Translations under genes and position numbers: made by a program
From: Marvinbryantia formatexigens DSM 14469
Lineage (GTDB): Bacteria; Bacillota; Clostridia; Lachnospirales; Lachnospiraceae
Length of the DNA stretch: 64,000 nt
Reading direction: 5' to 3'
NCBI RefSeq assembly: GCF_025148285.1
Contig: NZ_CP102268.1
Coordinates: forward strand, 496,001 to 560,000
Notes under the pieces: generated by a model
Databases searched by the model: none
The model's input: only the letters and a program-made list of their open reading frames with translations
What the model was told of the DNA's origin: nothing
Shown here: positions 25,408 to 34,929 of the stretch, one piece after another
Numbering within the stretch: the first letter of the stretch is position 1
How the letters are laid out: each line of letters begins with the position of its first letter

Positions 25408-26997
25408 TTATTTTCCGTCCAGAAATTCCTGAAGCTGTTTTTCTACTTCCGCTCTGACGATCTCAATATCATTCTTTGCTTTTTCGTAAAACTCGTCGAT
25501 TTTTGCCTGTGTATCCGCTCCGAACAGGCCGCTCTGAAGCTGTGCCCTATAATCTCCGCCTGTCTGTTTCAGGGCTGCATATGCTATTTTTACTTCTGTC
25601 GATACGTTCGGATCGAATACAAAGCCGCTGATCGGATTCAGTTCAAAATTTTCCTTATCAGTTGCGTAAGCTTTATATTCCCGCATCTCCTCCGGCCATG
25701 TTACGTTGACTCTTGTGTATTCCGGATTCCAGCACAGCTCATATCCCGGAAATACATATTTGTTATTCGGTGTCAGATCTTCCATTGTCTTGTCGCCTGC
25801 GTCTTCCCAGTCCTCACCCTCGATTCCGTAGCAGAAAAGGTCGTGGTTTTCCTGGCTCTGGAAAATCCAGTCAAGGAATTCCATCGTTGCGTCAATATTT
25901 TCAGAATAATACGGTACTGCCACATAGTTTGCCGACAATGCCTGATTGGTAAAGGTTGCCTCTTTGTTGTTGATCTGATCCTCATAGAACCATACGCCAA
26001 GTTCGCTGTCCGGTGCGTTTTGTTTCAGGTTGGTGGCAATGTTATTATATCCGTCCAGATTTCCTTCAATGGCACCATATTTTCCTACATAGAACTTTTC
26101 TTCCGAGTTCGTCACTGTCGCTGAATCTGCGTTTCCGAAATCACCGTATTCATCTGCGATTTTCAGAAAGCGCTTTGTCATAAAGTTTTCCTGATACCCT
26201 TCGGGATAGTCTGCAAACCGTTCGTCCGGATCGCCAAAGATGCTTACGTCCTCTACCGTCTTCCCGTCATCTGACAGAAGCGCCCGGAAATTCAAGTTCG
26301 CAGTAACTCCGGTGTTATCCACTTCTACAATATTATTTTCCACCGCCGTATACCAGTCAGAAAGATAGTAGAAGTATCCGCGGTCTTTCAATCCCATTGC
26401 AGACTCAATACCAAGGGAATCCTTATTCTCATTTACCGCCTGCAGATACGCATGGAATGTTTCTTCGCTGGTGACTGGCTCACAGCCAAGCTGCTCTCTC
26501 CAGTCTTCACGATAGAAGATGCACCGCATGTCCGCATACTGTTCAAAAAACGGGATCGCATAGATCGCGCCGTCATCGCTCACCATCGTTTCCAGAATCT
26601 CCGGTGTAAATGCCTTCTTCAGCCCCGGATACTCGTCATTATCAAAATATTCCGAAAGATCTGCATACAGACCATTGCTGATATTGGATGCCAGATTTAC
26701 CCAGTAGGCGTCAAAGGTCAGGTCGCATGCTTCCTGATTCATCAGCTTCAATGGCATCTCTTCCACATGCTTTGTTGTCCAGTTTACCTTGATGTCAATT
26801 CCCATGTCCTCGCCTGCACGCTTTTCAAATTCATCGAATACCTTTTCATAGTTTTCCCCTTCATTTGTGAGCCAGAATGTAAGCTCTGTCTTTTCTCCAG
26901 ACGTCTCTTTTGCCTCTGATCTGCATGGCGCCATGGATACCGCCATCACAGCCGCAAGTGCGGACACCGCTGTTCTCTTCCAGATTTTTGTTGTCAT
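25408..26997 (-). CDS. Sugar ABC transporter substrate-binding protein
   Basis: From the ATG with AGGAGG upstream, the 529-residue protein has a signal peptide (WKRTAVSALAAVMAVSMAP, followed by Cys). It then has a family-1 extracellular solute-binding fold: KTELTFWLTNEGENYEKVFD, LTFDAYWVNLASNISNGLYA, GAIYAIPFFEQYADMRCIFY and MEFLDWIFQSQENHDLF. The Cys after SMAP is not a perfect lipobox because Pro precedes it. It belongs to the large LplA/YtcQ-type binding proteins used with the two permeases encoded just upstream. It is the last gene of that operon. No ATPase gene is present, as usual for this class, which shares a common MsmX-like ATPase. Confidence 0.9.
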   Translation of the reverse strand: MTTKIWKRTAVSALAAVMAVSMAPCRSEAKETSGEKTELTFWLTNEGENYEKVFDEFEKRAGEDMGIDIKVNWTTKHVEEMPLKLMNQEACDLTFDAYWVNLASNISNGLYADLSEYFDNDEYPGLKKAFTPEILETMVSDDGAIYAIPFFEQYADMRCIFYREDWREQLGCEPVTSEETFHAYLQAVNENKDSLGIESAMGLKDRGYFYYLSDWYTAVENNIVEVDNTGVTANLNFRALLSDDGKTVEDVSIFGDPDERFADYPEGYQENFMTKRFLKIADEYGDFGNADSATVTNSEEKFYVGKYGAIEGNLDGYNNIATNLKQNAPDSELGVWFYEDQINNKEATFTNQALSANYVAVPYYSENIDATMEFLDWIFQSQENHDLFCYGIEGEDWEDAGDKTMEDLTPNNKYVFPGYELCWNPEYTRVNVTWPEEMREYKAYATDKENFELNPISGFVFDPNVSTEVKIAYAALKQTGGDYRAQLQSGLFGADTQAKIDEFYEKAKNDIEIVRAEVEKQLQEFLDGK

Positions 26998-27052
26998 AAT
27001 TCCTCCTTCTCTGCTTTTACAGATGATATATATTTTTTGTTGCATTACTGCC

Positions 27053-27961
27053 TTATCCTTTGACGGAACCTACCATAATTCCGCCTGTGAAATATTTCTG
27101 CGCGATGGGATATACCAGTATAATCGGCCCGATCGTACAGAGCGCTGTCGCCATTTTCATGGTCGTGCTTGGCAAGGTCGCCGTATTAACCGCAGCTCCC
27201 TGTGACGCCATGTTTGCCAATGTTTCAGTTTTTCTGATCAACTGCATGATCAGATACTGTAGCGGCCATGTATTTTTGTCTCCCGCATTATAGAGCATTG
27301 CCTTGAACCATTCGTTCCAGTACCCCAGCGCATAAAACAGGCTAACGGTAGCAAGCGCTGGTTTTGAGCATGGGAGGATAATACGGAACAAAATCGTCAT
27401 ATCATTGGCACCGTCCAGCTTTGCCGATTCTGCTAACGAGCTCGGTATCGCCGTAAAAAAGTTCCGCAGTAGGAATACATTCCATGGAATAACCATGCTC
27501 GGCAGGATCAGCGCCCAAACCGTATTGGTAAGATGCAGATATCTGGATATCAACATATACGTGGGGACAAGACCTCCGTTGAATATCATGGTAAAGTAAA
27601 TATACAGGTTGATTCTGGAACCGTATTTGATTCCTGCCGCCAACGGATATGCCAACATAGAACTTACAAGCATACTCAAAAGCGTACCAGCTACCGTGAC
27701 AAAGATAGATACTCCGTAAGAGATCCAGATTTGTTTTCCTCCAAATACCACCTCATACGCCGCCGTGGTAAACCCCTGCGGAATCAGTTTAAATCCATTC
27801 TTTAGTATCAAAGCTTCTTCCGAAAATGAGCAGGCTATGATGTAAACGAATGGCACAATACAAAAGAATGCAAAGACTCCTGCAATCAGATAACACGCGA
27901 TCTTGAGCGCCTGCTCGCTTTTACTTAACTTTCTGTGATTCTTAACTGCCCTTTCTTTCAT
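27053..27961 (-). CDS. Sugar ABC transporter permease (YtcP/LplC type)
   Basis: The 302-residue protein has six membrane segments and the EAA loop ESAKLDGANDMTILFRIILP. IVPFVYIIACSFSEEALILK near the N-terminus and the ending YFTGGIMVGSVKG are characteristic of the LplC/YtcP permeases that import oligosaccharides such as rhamnogalacturonan or xylan fragments. AGGAGG precedes the ATG. It lies between the other permease (9-bp gap) and the binding protein gene. Confidence 0.93.
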   Translation of the reverse strand: MKERAVKNHRKLSKSEQALKIACYLIAGVFAFFCIVPFVYIIACSFSEEALILKNGFKLIPQGFTTAAYEVVFGGKQIWISYGVSIFVTVAGTLLSMLVSSMLAYPLAAGIKYGSRINLYIYFTMIFNGGLVPTYMLISRYLHLTNTVWALILPSMVIPWNVFLLRNFFTAIPSSLAESAKLDGANDMTILFRIILPCSKPALATVSLFYALGYWNEWFKAMLYNAGDKNTWPLQYLIMQLIRKTETLANMASQGAAVNTATLPSTTMKMATALCTIGPIILVYPIAQKYFTGGIMVGSVKG

Positions 27962-27970
27962 AATGCCCTC

Positions 27971-28912
27971 CTAAAAAATAGCTGAATCCGGTTCGTATTT
28001 TCTTGCCAGCTTATTTGCCGTTACCACCATGATGAATCCAAGAACTGATTGTACCATACCGATCGCCGTGCTCAATCCATATTCATTCAGCGTCCGCATC
28101 GCCCTGTATGTATACGTATCAATGACGTCCACCGTAGAATAAAGCATGGAGTTGTCCCCGATCAACGCATAGAACATTCCAAAATCTCCGTAGAAAATTC
28201 TTCCTATGTTAAATAATGTCATCAAGATAACCGTCGGACGCAGGATCGGCAGCGTCATATATCTGATCTTCTGCCACTTTGTAGCTCCGTCAATCTCAGC
28301 CGCCTCCATGATTCCAGGATCAATCCCTGTAATTGTAGCCAGATAGACTATTGCGCCGTACCCCGACGCCTGCCATACCTTTAAAACTACCATAATGATC
28401 GGCCATACCCATGCCTCCTGATAAAAATTGATCTGAATCCCCATGCCTTCCAGCAAATTCGTCAGGATGCCGTTATCCGTACTGATTACTGCATTGTTCA
28501 AAAACAAAGACACAATCGTCCATGATATGAAGTAAGGAAGCAGTGACAGCGTCTGTGTGATCTTCTTATACTTTTTGGCTGTAATCTCACTGAACACCAC
28601 TGCAAGGACTACGGATACAAATGTCGATGCTATAATAAAGATTACATTCAGCCACAGCGTATTGACTGCCGCCTTGCTTAATCCAGGCCAGATACTGCCA
28701 TTAAAGAAAAACCTGAAATTATTCAATCCGCAGAAGCTGCTCCCGAATATTCCGTCTTTTACATTAAAATTCTGAAATGCGATAACCAGCCCCAGCATCG
28801 GTATGTAGGAAAAAATAAAAATCTGAAGGATTCCCGGAACCGTCATTCCATATAGGAAGCCATGCTTTTTAATTTCCTGAAAGAAACCGTTCTTTTTCTT
28901 TACCCGTTGCAT
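27971..28912 (-). CDS. Sugar ABC transporter permease (LplB/YteP type)
   Basis: The 313-residue permease begins with FLYGMTVPGILQIFIFSYIP, then MLGLVIAFQNFNVKDGIFGS. It has six membrane segments and the EAA motif EAAEIDGATKWQKIRYMTLP. This is the LplB/YteP partner of the permease encoded downstream. It is the first gene of the importer operon, with a -10 TATGAT about 30 bp upstream. A TTTTTCTTGAA motif, shared with the GH39 promoter, suggests control by the local regulator. Confidence 0.93.
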   Translation of the reverse strand: MQRVKKKNGFFQEIKKHGFLYGMTVPGILQIFIFSYIPMLGLVIAFQNFNVKDGIFGSSFCGLNNFRFFFNGSIWPGLSKAAVNTLWLNVIFIIASTFVSVVLAVVFSEITAKKYKKITQTLSLLPYFISWTIVSLFLNNAVISTDNGILTNLLEGMGIQINFYQEAWVWPIIMVVLKVWQASGYGAIVYLATITGIDPGIMEAAEIDGATKWQKIRYMTLPILRPTVILMTLFNIGRIFYGDFGMFYALIGDNSMLYSTVDVIDTYTYRAMRTLNEYGLSTAIGMVQSVLGFIMVVTANKLARKYEPDSAIF

Positions 28913-28944
28913 TTTATTACCTCTCTTCCTCTTTCTTTATACTT

Positions 28945-28992
28945 ATCATAGCAGTTTCAGATTTTTTTCAAATGCTGCTTTTCAAGAAAAAA
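28945..28992 (-). promoter_or_regulatory. Importer operon promoter with TTTTTCTTGAA motif
   Basis: On the minus strand TATGAT (28945-28950) is preceded exactly 35 nt upstream (first base of TTGAA) by TTTTTCTTGAA. A second TCTTGAAAA lies about 22 bp further up. The -35 is poor (TTTGAA with 16-bp spacing), as expected for an activator-dependent promoter. Confidence 0.6.
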
Positions 28993-29026
28993 GTGCAGGT
29001 TTTCAAGACGTTTTTTGCCCGTACAT

Positions 29027-29050
29027 AAAAGGAGCCGGATATCCGACTCC
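29027..29050 (-). terminator. Terminator of the yesM/yesN operon
   Basis: GGAGTCGG and CCGGCTCC form an 8-bp stem with one T-G pair, followed on the minus strand by TTTTATG, downstream of the response regulator gene. Confidence 0.75.
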
Positions 29051-29082
29051 CATAAATGTCCTGTATTATTTTGTATTTCCTG

Positions 29083-30669
29083 TTACTTTTCTGTCAGTTT
29101 TCTTTTATACTCTGCCGGGCTGCAGCCGTAATATTCTCTGAATTTCTCCGTAAACTGCCTTGTATTCTGATAGCCGACCTTTTCCGCAATTTCATAGGTT
29201 CTGAGATCTGTCGTAATCACAAGCCGTTTTGCCTCATCCATACGGAGACCTGTCAAAAAGCTTTTGAAATTCCGGCCCGTTGTTTTCTTAAACAATGCCC
29301 CGAAATATACCGAATTTACACAGGCCATTTCCGCCATTTTCCGCATATTGATATCTTCCTCAAAATGTGCCTTCATATAATTGACTACCTGTGCAATGGC
29401 CGGATTCTCCCAAAGAACCGCACGGCTGGCAATCTGATTGGTAAGCAAACCGTAATAGTCCAGAAACTCCTGCTTCAGTTCATCATAAGTAATGGAAGCA
29501 CGCATTTTTTCCATAAATTCAATCTGCCTTTTTTCATCTTCTCCAAAAGCGGCGCCATATGCCTTTAGGTCGTCATTGAGTGTTCCAGAAAAAAGAATAC
29601 AACGGTTAATCACAGCATAGCGGTTTCCGTAATGAAGATTTTTGATTAATTCAATACATTCTTCAAACTTCTCCGTTACTTCCGGCCTCCGGGTTACAAG
29701 CATTTCCCGGATCTCTTTTTTCAACCGTTCGTAATCTTCAAAGGAATCTGTGAATTTCTTATGGATATCGTCTGCGCAGATCACTTTCCTGTCTAAAAAA
29801 TACCGCATCTCATATGCAAATTTTGCCGATTTATACATATAACCCAAATCGGACGCTTTTTCCGAAAACGATCCCACGCCGGATCGAAGTTCTGTTTTCA
29901 TCTCCTGCTCCACCAAATCCAACACCGGCAGCACGTAGTCTGAGAGCAATGTTCCCTTCTCTTTTGGCTCAATCATGCAAAGAATATAAAGGCAGTCCTC
30001 TTCCCTTTTCATCGGAACTCCCTTCTTATTATCCCGGAAAAAGTTCTGGATACGGTTAAACACAGAGAATTTAATCAATTCTGCTTTTTTATAATTCTCC
30101 ACTTCTAGCCGCTTTTTCCGCTTGTCATCAAGATAGAAGCAGATGCCAACAAAGGTTTTCCCTTTGTAATCGATCCCCATATTACAGAAGCTTTCATACA
30201 GTTCCTCCGGCGCATATCCATTATCACTGTTCAGTCTTGCAAGCAGTTCCTGAAGTTCATTCTTTTCTTCCCGGAATATTTCCAGCCTTTCCTGATTGCG
30301 GAGACGCAGCAGCGCTTTTTTCACGGCTCCCTCCATCGCTTCCCTTAACACCGGCTTCAGAATATAATCCACTGCGCCCAATTGGATCGCTTCCTGCACA
30401 TATTCAAATTTCTGATATCCACTGATAAAAATCACCTGAGGCTCTATCTGCTCCTGCTTTAAGCGTGCCATGAATTCCAGGCCAGTCATTTCTGGCATAC
30501 AGATATCTGAAACGACAATGTCCGGCTTTTTCTCTGTCACTTTCTTCCACAGTTCCTTTCCGTCCATCGCTTCATCTATGATGGACAGACCGTATTCTTC
30601 CCACGGGATCAGCTTTTTCAATCCTTTTACGATGACAGGCTCATCATCGGCTATGATTACTTTTAACAT
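29083..30669 (-). CDS. YesN-type response regulator with AraC DNA-binding domain
   Basis: The receiver domain (1-120) has DDE, phospho-acceptor Asp55 (IVVSDICMPEM), Ser in IFISGY and Lys in YILKPV. A central region of about 300 residues follows. The C-terminal AraC-type double helix-turn-helix is at about 425-525 (RKMAEMACVNSVYFGALFKK, YEIAEKVGYQNTRQFTEKFR, then EYYGCSPAEYKRK). It should activate the sugar importer and glycosidase promoters nearby. It overlaps the end of the kinase gene region closely (gap 3 bp), with GGAGG upstream. This is the classic YesM/YesN pair of gut Firmicutes sugar loci. Confidence 0.93.
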   Translation of the reverse strand: MLKVIIADDEPVIVKGLKKLIPWEEYGLSIIDEAMDGKELWKKVTEKKPDIVVSDICMPEMTGLEFMARLKQEQIEPQVIFISGYQKFEYVQEAIQLGAVDYILKPVLREAMEGAVKKALLRLRNQERLEIFREEKNELQELLARLNSDNGYAPEELYESFCNMGIDYKGKTFVGICFYLDDKRKKRLEVENYKKAELIKFSVFNRIQNFFRDNKKGVPMKREEDCLYILCMIEPKEKGTLLSDYVLPVLDLVEQEMKTELRSGVGSFSEKASDLGYMYKSAKFAYEMRYFLDRKVICADDIHKKFTDSFEDYERLKKEIREMLVTRRPEVTEKFEECIELIKNLHYGNRYAVINRCILFSGTLNDDLKAYGAAFGEDEKRQIEFMEKMRASITYDELKQEFLDYYGLLTNQIASRAVLWENPAIAQVVNYMKAHFEEDINMRKMAEMACVNSVYFGALFKKTTGRNFKSFLTGLRMDEAKRLVITTDLRTYEIAEKVGYQNTRQFTEKFREYYGCSPAEYKRKLTEK

Positions 30670-30672
30670 TTC

Positions 30673-32481
30673 TCATTCCTCCAGCACCGGCAGTGTATAT
30701 TCCACAATTGTTCCCAGGTTCTCGCAGCTTGTAATCTGAAATCCGTAGCTATTTCCGTAATTCTTTACAATCCGGTCATACGTATTTTTAATGCCGATTG
30801 AGATTGTTTCCCCTTTCCTGCTCCCGATAGTGTCCTTCCCCAGCAGATCTGTGATTTCCTGCACCTTCTCCTCCGGCATCCCCACACCATCATCCATAAC
30901 AGTGATGCACAGGCATCCGGATCTTCTCAGCACACTGATCCGAACCTTTCCGGCTCCTTTTTTCGGACGCAGCCCATGTTTTACCGCATTTTCAATTGCA
31001 GGCTGCAGAATCAGCTTCAACACTTTCAGGTGCAGGCAATCCGCCGGAACATCCATCTCAAGATCATAAAGATTTTCATACCTCACTTTTACAATATAAA
31101 AATACTCCCGAATGTTTTCCAGTTCCTCTTTCAGCGTTACCTGATCCGATTCATTTCCAATCAGATACCTGAGCTGTTTGGAAAGACTGTCAATCAATCT
31201 GGAGGCTTTTTCCGCGTTTTCTGAAATTGCCGTCATGCGGATTACCTCCAGTGTATTGTACAGATAATGAGGCTTGATCGTGGATTTCAACGCGGCAAGC
31301 TCCGCGTCCTTCTGCCGCAGTTCAGCCACATACACCTGATCAATGTACTGCTGCAGATGATCCGCCATCTCGTTAAATCCCTCCCCCAGAACCTGTATTT
31401 CATCATGGCTGCGGATGTCTACCCGGGTATCCAGTTCGCCTTTTTGCATCTTTTCCATCGCGTCTTTCAACGTCCTGACCGGACGGCTGGTATAACGGGA
31501 AAATCCGTAAAACGCCACAAGAATCAGCACAGCGGCTCCCAGCATCCCGAGAACAAACCTGCCGCTGTCCATATACATTCCTTCGATATTTTGCCTGCTG
31601 ATACTTGCCAGTACTTTCCAATCGGTATTTTCTACACTGCAATATGCATAAATGCTGTCTTCTGTCCGATATACCCCGCTCTCGCCTTCCAAGGCTTCCA
31701 GAATGCCGCTGATGCTCTGGTTTTTCTGTGTCACCTTCTCCGAATCCCTGCTGTATATGACCGTACCGTCTTTTGCGTCTGCCACAACGACCTCGCTGTC
31801 CTCCCCCATATCCATTCCCTCTTCCAGAATCTCCAGCTCCGATGGATCGAAATCAACATACAAAGTTCCCATGCGCCTGCTCCCTGCCGTGCGCATCGTT
31901 GACACATCCATATAATTCCGCGCCATAGTAAACACCTTTTCTTCGGAATTATAATAATAGTTGCTTTCCGAATGAGTCGGCATGATATAAAGGCTGTTTA
32001 AATCTTCCTCCCGCGGTTTCCACTGCGCGTCCAGCACTTTGCGGATATCCATATTCTTTGTGGAATCCCGGCTCACATTATAAATCTTATCATAGATAAA
32101 CCGGACATTTTGAATGGACCGATCCATATTCATTATGTTGTAAAGAATATTGGTAATCTGGCGTTCCCGTTCTTCTTCCTCCAGCTCTGTATCATCCAAC
32201 AGCTCATAAAAGTACAGATAATCATCGGAAGTATAATCGTACAAAGACTGCGTAATATCATCATATTTTCCAATCAGGTCGGATACGTTTTTTCCCATGT
32301 TCACCGCCATCTGTGACGCGTTGCTTATCATAACCTCCTCCACACTGGATGAAAGCCGCATATAAAGGATCTGTCCGGTCAGCAAAAGCGGAATCAGGCC
32401 AATCAGAATAAAAGCAATAAACATTTTTACAAACATGCTGCTATAAATGCGCTTCTTCTCTTCCGGTTTCTTATCCTGCAT
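30673..32481 (-). CDS. YesM-type sensor histidine kinase
   Basis: The protein has a membrane segment at about 17-40, a large extracytoplasmic sensor (to about 305), a second membrane segment (VLGMLGAAVLILVAFYGF), and a HAMP domain (SRYTSRPVRTLKDAMEKMQK). The LytS/YesM-type histidine box is LKSTIKPHYLYNTLEVIRM, and the ATPase domain carries LILQPAIENAVKHGLRP and MDDGVGMPEE. It senses an extracellular signal, probably sugar-loaded binding protein, and phosphorylates the YesN regulator. An ATG at 32481 is chosen over a TTG 6 nt upstream. The gene overlaps the upstream binding-protein gene by 11 bp, so they are translated together. Confidence 0.93.
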   Translation of the reverse strand: MQDKKPEEKKRIYSSMFVKMFIAFILIGLIPLLLTGQILYMRLSSSVEEVMISNASQMAVNMGKNVSDLIGKYDDITQSLYDYTSDDYLYFYELLDDTELEEEERERQITNILYNIMNMDRSIQNVRFIYDKIYNVSRDSTKNMDIRKVLDAQWKPREEDLNSLYIMPTHSESNYYYNSEEKVFTMARNYMDVSTMRTAGSRRMGTLYVDFDPSELEILEEGMDMGEDSEVVVADAKDGTVIYSRDSEKVTQKNQSISGILEALEGESGVYRTEDSIYAYCSVENTDWKVLASISRQNIEGMYMDSGRFVLGMLGAAVLILVAFYGFSRYTSRPVRTLKDAMEKMQKGELDTRVDIRSHDEIQVLGEGFNEMADHLQQYIDQVYVAELRQKDAELAALKSTIKPHYLYNTLEVIRMTAISENAEKASRLIDSLSKQLRYLIGNESDQVTLKEELENIREYFYIVKVRYENLYDLEMDVPADCLHLKVLKLILQPAIENAVKHGLRPKKGAGKVRISVLRRSGCLCITVMDDGVGMPEEKVQEITDLLGKDTIGSRKGETISIGIKNTYDRIVKNYGNSYGFQITSCENLGTIVEYTLPVLEE

Positions 32482-33799
32482 CCGCAACCGCCCTTTCCCA
32501 TTCCTGCTGGTATTCTTTTAACATCTCTTCTTTTGTTTTTTCCCCGTCAAGCACTTTCTTCAAACCTGCGCACAAAAAATTCCGGAAACCTTCCGGCGTA
32601 TCTTCATCCCCGATTTGCATCTCAGGCTTCAGTACTCCACTGCCGACCTCTTCGCTGATTGCTTTTAGCTGCTCATTTTCTACCGGAATTTCCTGTTTTG
32701 TCACCGGAAGCGCATTCATCAGGCTGCAGATTTCTCCGTAAATTTCTTCGGAATAAAAAAACTTCAGAAAATTCACTGCAGCGTCATATTTTTTCTCATC
32801 GTTTCCGCACTCCGCTGAAATACCCCACCCGGACTGATTGTCGGTAAAGGAATATTTCCGGCCTTCATCATCCGGCATAAAGAACCAGCCAAGCCGTATC
32901 TCCGGATTCAGGCTCTGTATCTTCGGGATCTGGTTGCACAGAGAATACAGCATAACGGCATTGCCGTTAGCGATGTACTCGCAGGTCTCAGCATCGCCAG
33001 TCATGGCATAGCCGCGGCTGACGTATCCTTTTTCAAACAGTCCAGCGAACCGATCCAGCATTTCCGCCGGTTCCTCTTCCGTCCACGACACCTTCCCCAG
33101 TGTGCAATCCTTCTGCCACGATGGGTTCGATGACGTTACACAGGAATTAAAAAAATACCTGCACCAGAACATCAGATGCCAGCTATCGCCTCCCCCTACC
33201 ACCAGGGGTGTATACTGCCGTTCCTTCAGCGTCTCGCACAGGACTTCAAATTCCTCCCAGGTGGAAGGCGGCGTCAGCCCCAGCGCGTCAAACACATCTT
33301 TGTTATAAATCATCCCCTGCTCCAGCCTGACGCCGGGCAGCGTATACACACAGCCGTCAGGAGCCATCCACGTATCTTGCAGAAGGTCTGTCAGCTCATC
33401 CGGAAGCGGGCAGAACATACCTTCCTCATATGCCATCCTGATATCCTTTACCTCCACCACATCCCCAAGTTCGCCAACGGCAGTCTGCCGCTTTAAATAG
33501 TCGTCGTAAAATCCGCTCTGCGTCCTTGTGGAAGGCTGCAGTCTCACCTCAATCTCCGGGTACTTTTCCATAAATGCGGCGCACACCAGACTCACTGATC
33601 TGTTCCATCCGTCGTCCCCCGACGCGAAGGTCACGATCAGTACGGTTTTCTCCTCCGTCTGCGTGTTTTCCACTTCGGCATGCCTATTATAAAAAGCAAA
33701 AATTAATGCGAACAAAGCGGCGGCTGTCAGGCATCCCACTGCAATTCTCCTGATACCACGGTTCTTTTTGATGATCCTCCGTAATTTCTCTTTTCCCAT
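32471..33799 (-). CDS. Membrane-anchored solute-binding protein, putative sensor partner of YesM
   Basis: A basic N-terminus and one uncleaved membrane segment (GCLTAAALFALIFAFYN, no lipobox Cys) precede a family-1 solute-binding fold: VLIVTFASGDDGWNRSVSLV, LPDELTDLLQDTWMAPDGCV, YTLPGVRLEQGMIYNKDVFD and ALGLTPPSTWEEFEVLCETL. It is the first gene of the YesM/YesN operon and overlaps yesM, while the importer has its own binding protein elsewhere. It is therefore more likely to deliver ligand to the kinase than to the permease. This role is inferred from gene order and the missing lipid anchor. Confidence 0.8.
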   Translation of the reverse strand: MGKEKLRRIIKKNRGIRRIAVGCLTAAALFALIFAFYNRHAEVENTQTEEKTVLIVTFASGDDGWNRSVSLVCAAFMEKYPEIEVRLQPSTRTQSGFYDDYLKRQTAVGELGDVVEVKDIRMAYEEGMFCPLPDELTDLLQDTWMAPDGCVYTLPGVRLEQGMIYNKDVFDALGLTPPSTWEEFEVLCETLKERQYTPLVVGGGDSWHLMFWCRYFFNSCVTSSNPSWQKDCTLGKVSWTEEEPAEMLDRFAGLFEKGYVSRGYAMTGDAETCEYIANGNAVMLYSLCNQIPKIQSLNPEIRLGWFFMPDDEGRKYSFTDNQSGWGISAECGNDEKKYDAAVNFLKFFYSEEIYGEICSLMNALPVTKQEIPVENEQLKAISEEVGSGVLKPEMQIGDEDTPEGFRNFLCAGLKKVLDGEKTKEEMLKEYQQEWERAVADAG

Positions 33800-33968
33800 T
33801 GTCCCACTCCGAATGTTTCATTTACTCTTCTTTTACATCCTAATCTTCTTTTTGCGGTCGTAAGGCATCGTCTCCTGATGCATCGCCTCTTGTATTTCAT
33901 GATAATTCCATTCTGCGGATTTTGCAATATTTTCTCATTATTCCGTAGAATTATTCGTAACGCAATTC

Positions 33969-34000
33969 AGCCATAACAGCCAATCCAAGCTGTTATGGCT
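33969..34000. terminator. Hairpin between nitrilase and regulator operons
   Basis: AGCCATAACAGC and GCTGTTATGGCT form a perfect 12-bp stem with an 8-nt loop just after the nitrilase-fold gene stop. No T-run follows in either direction, so termination would be imperfect. Confidence 0.5.
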
Positions 34001-34018
34001 AATCTATTTCTGATTGTA

Positions 34019-34855
34019 CTATACTTGCAATAATTCTTGATACAATTCCGGCTTCCGTTCCAAAAGCCGCGATTCCCGGCAACGCTTTGCAGCTTTCAGA
34101 TCCACCTCTCCGATAACCACGTCATCTCCTGTACAATTGCCGGACGACAGTATCCGTCCGTCCGGCGAGATGATCTGGCTCGGACTGCGGAGATCTTGAA
34201 TATCCATCCAATATGGCACCCCCATCGCGGCGGCAGTATAGATTCCATTCTCATAAGCCCGTGCAGGCCCATAGATCCATTCCCATCCCCACGTTGGACA
34301 AAAAATAATATCCGCACCTTTGTGCGCCAGTATCCTTGCTGTCTCCGGAAACTGCATATCCCAGCAAATTGCAAAACCAAACTTTCCATATTCGGTATCT
34401 GTCACAGTGAAATCTTCTCCTGCCTTCAGATATGTCTTCTCGTCCCCCGCCAGATGAATTTTCTTGTAACACGCTTTCACCTCACCATCAGGATCAAGCA
34501 GAAAAGCACAATTAGAGAGTTCGTTCTCTCCATCTGCATAAAACATTCCCGCAATAAGATATGCCTTCGAATCTTTTGCCGTCTGTAAAAACTTCTCCAA
34601 AATATTGTCCTGCGTTTTTTTTATCAGCTTTTTGTAGTCACCCTGATATTGTTTTGGCTGTCCGGCAAAATTGATTGCTTCCGCAGTCACGATTACATCT
34701 GCTCCCAGACTCGCGGCCCGTTTCGCCAGCAACAGATTCTTCTCTGTCATCTCTTTTTGGCAGTCCAGAATTTCTGCTTCCGTCCATATATTTTCTCTGT
34801 GTTCAAAATCATACAACTTGTTTTGCTTTGTCTGCAGCAATGCGATCTTCATCAT
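34019..34855 (-). CDS. Carbon-nitrogen hydrolase (nitrilase superfamily)
   Basis: The 278-residue protein has the Glu-Lys-Cys triad: Glu59 in VIVTAEAINFA, Lys132 in CYKKIHLAGDEK and Cys164 in FGFAICWDMQFPETARIL. Length and fold match the nitrilase/omega-amidase superfamily, which hydrolyses amides or nitriles. The substrate is not evident. A nitrilase-like enzyme in a sugar locus is unusual, since no amino sugar enzyme is present. It lies 75 bp downstream of the GH51 gene on the same strand and may share its transcript. Two ATG codons follow GGAAAGGGAAGA; the first is taken. Confidence 0.85.
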   Translation of the reverse strand: MMKIALLQTKQNKLYDFEHRENIWTEAEILDCQKEMTEKNLLLAKRAASLGADVIVTAEAINFAGQPKQYQGDYKKLIKKTQDNILEKFLQTAKDSKAYLIAGMFYADGENELSNCAFLLDPDGEVKACYKKIHLAGDEKTYLKAGEDFTVTDTEYGKFGFAICWDMQFPETARILAHKGADIIFCPTWGWEWIYGPARAYENGIYTAAAMGVPYWMDIQDLRSPSQIISPDGRILSSGNCTGDDVVIGEVDLKAAKRCRESRLLERKPELYQELLQV

Positions 34856-34929
34856 TCTTCCCTTTCCTCGAAATCTTTTTCACCAGTATTAATGCACAAC
34901 AAGCCGTACAGGCAAAGGTATCCGAATAT

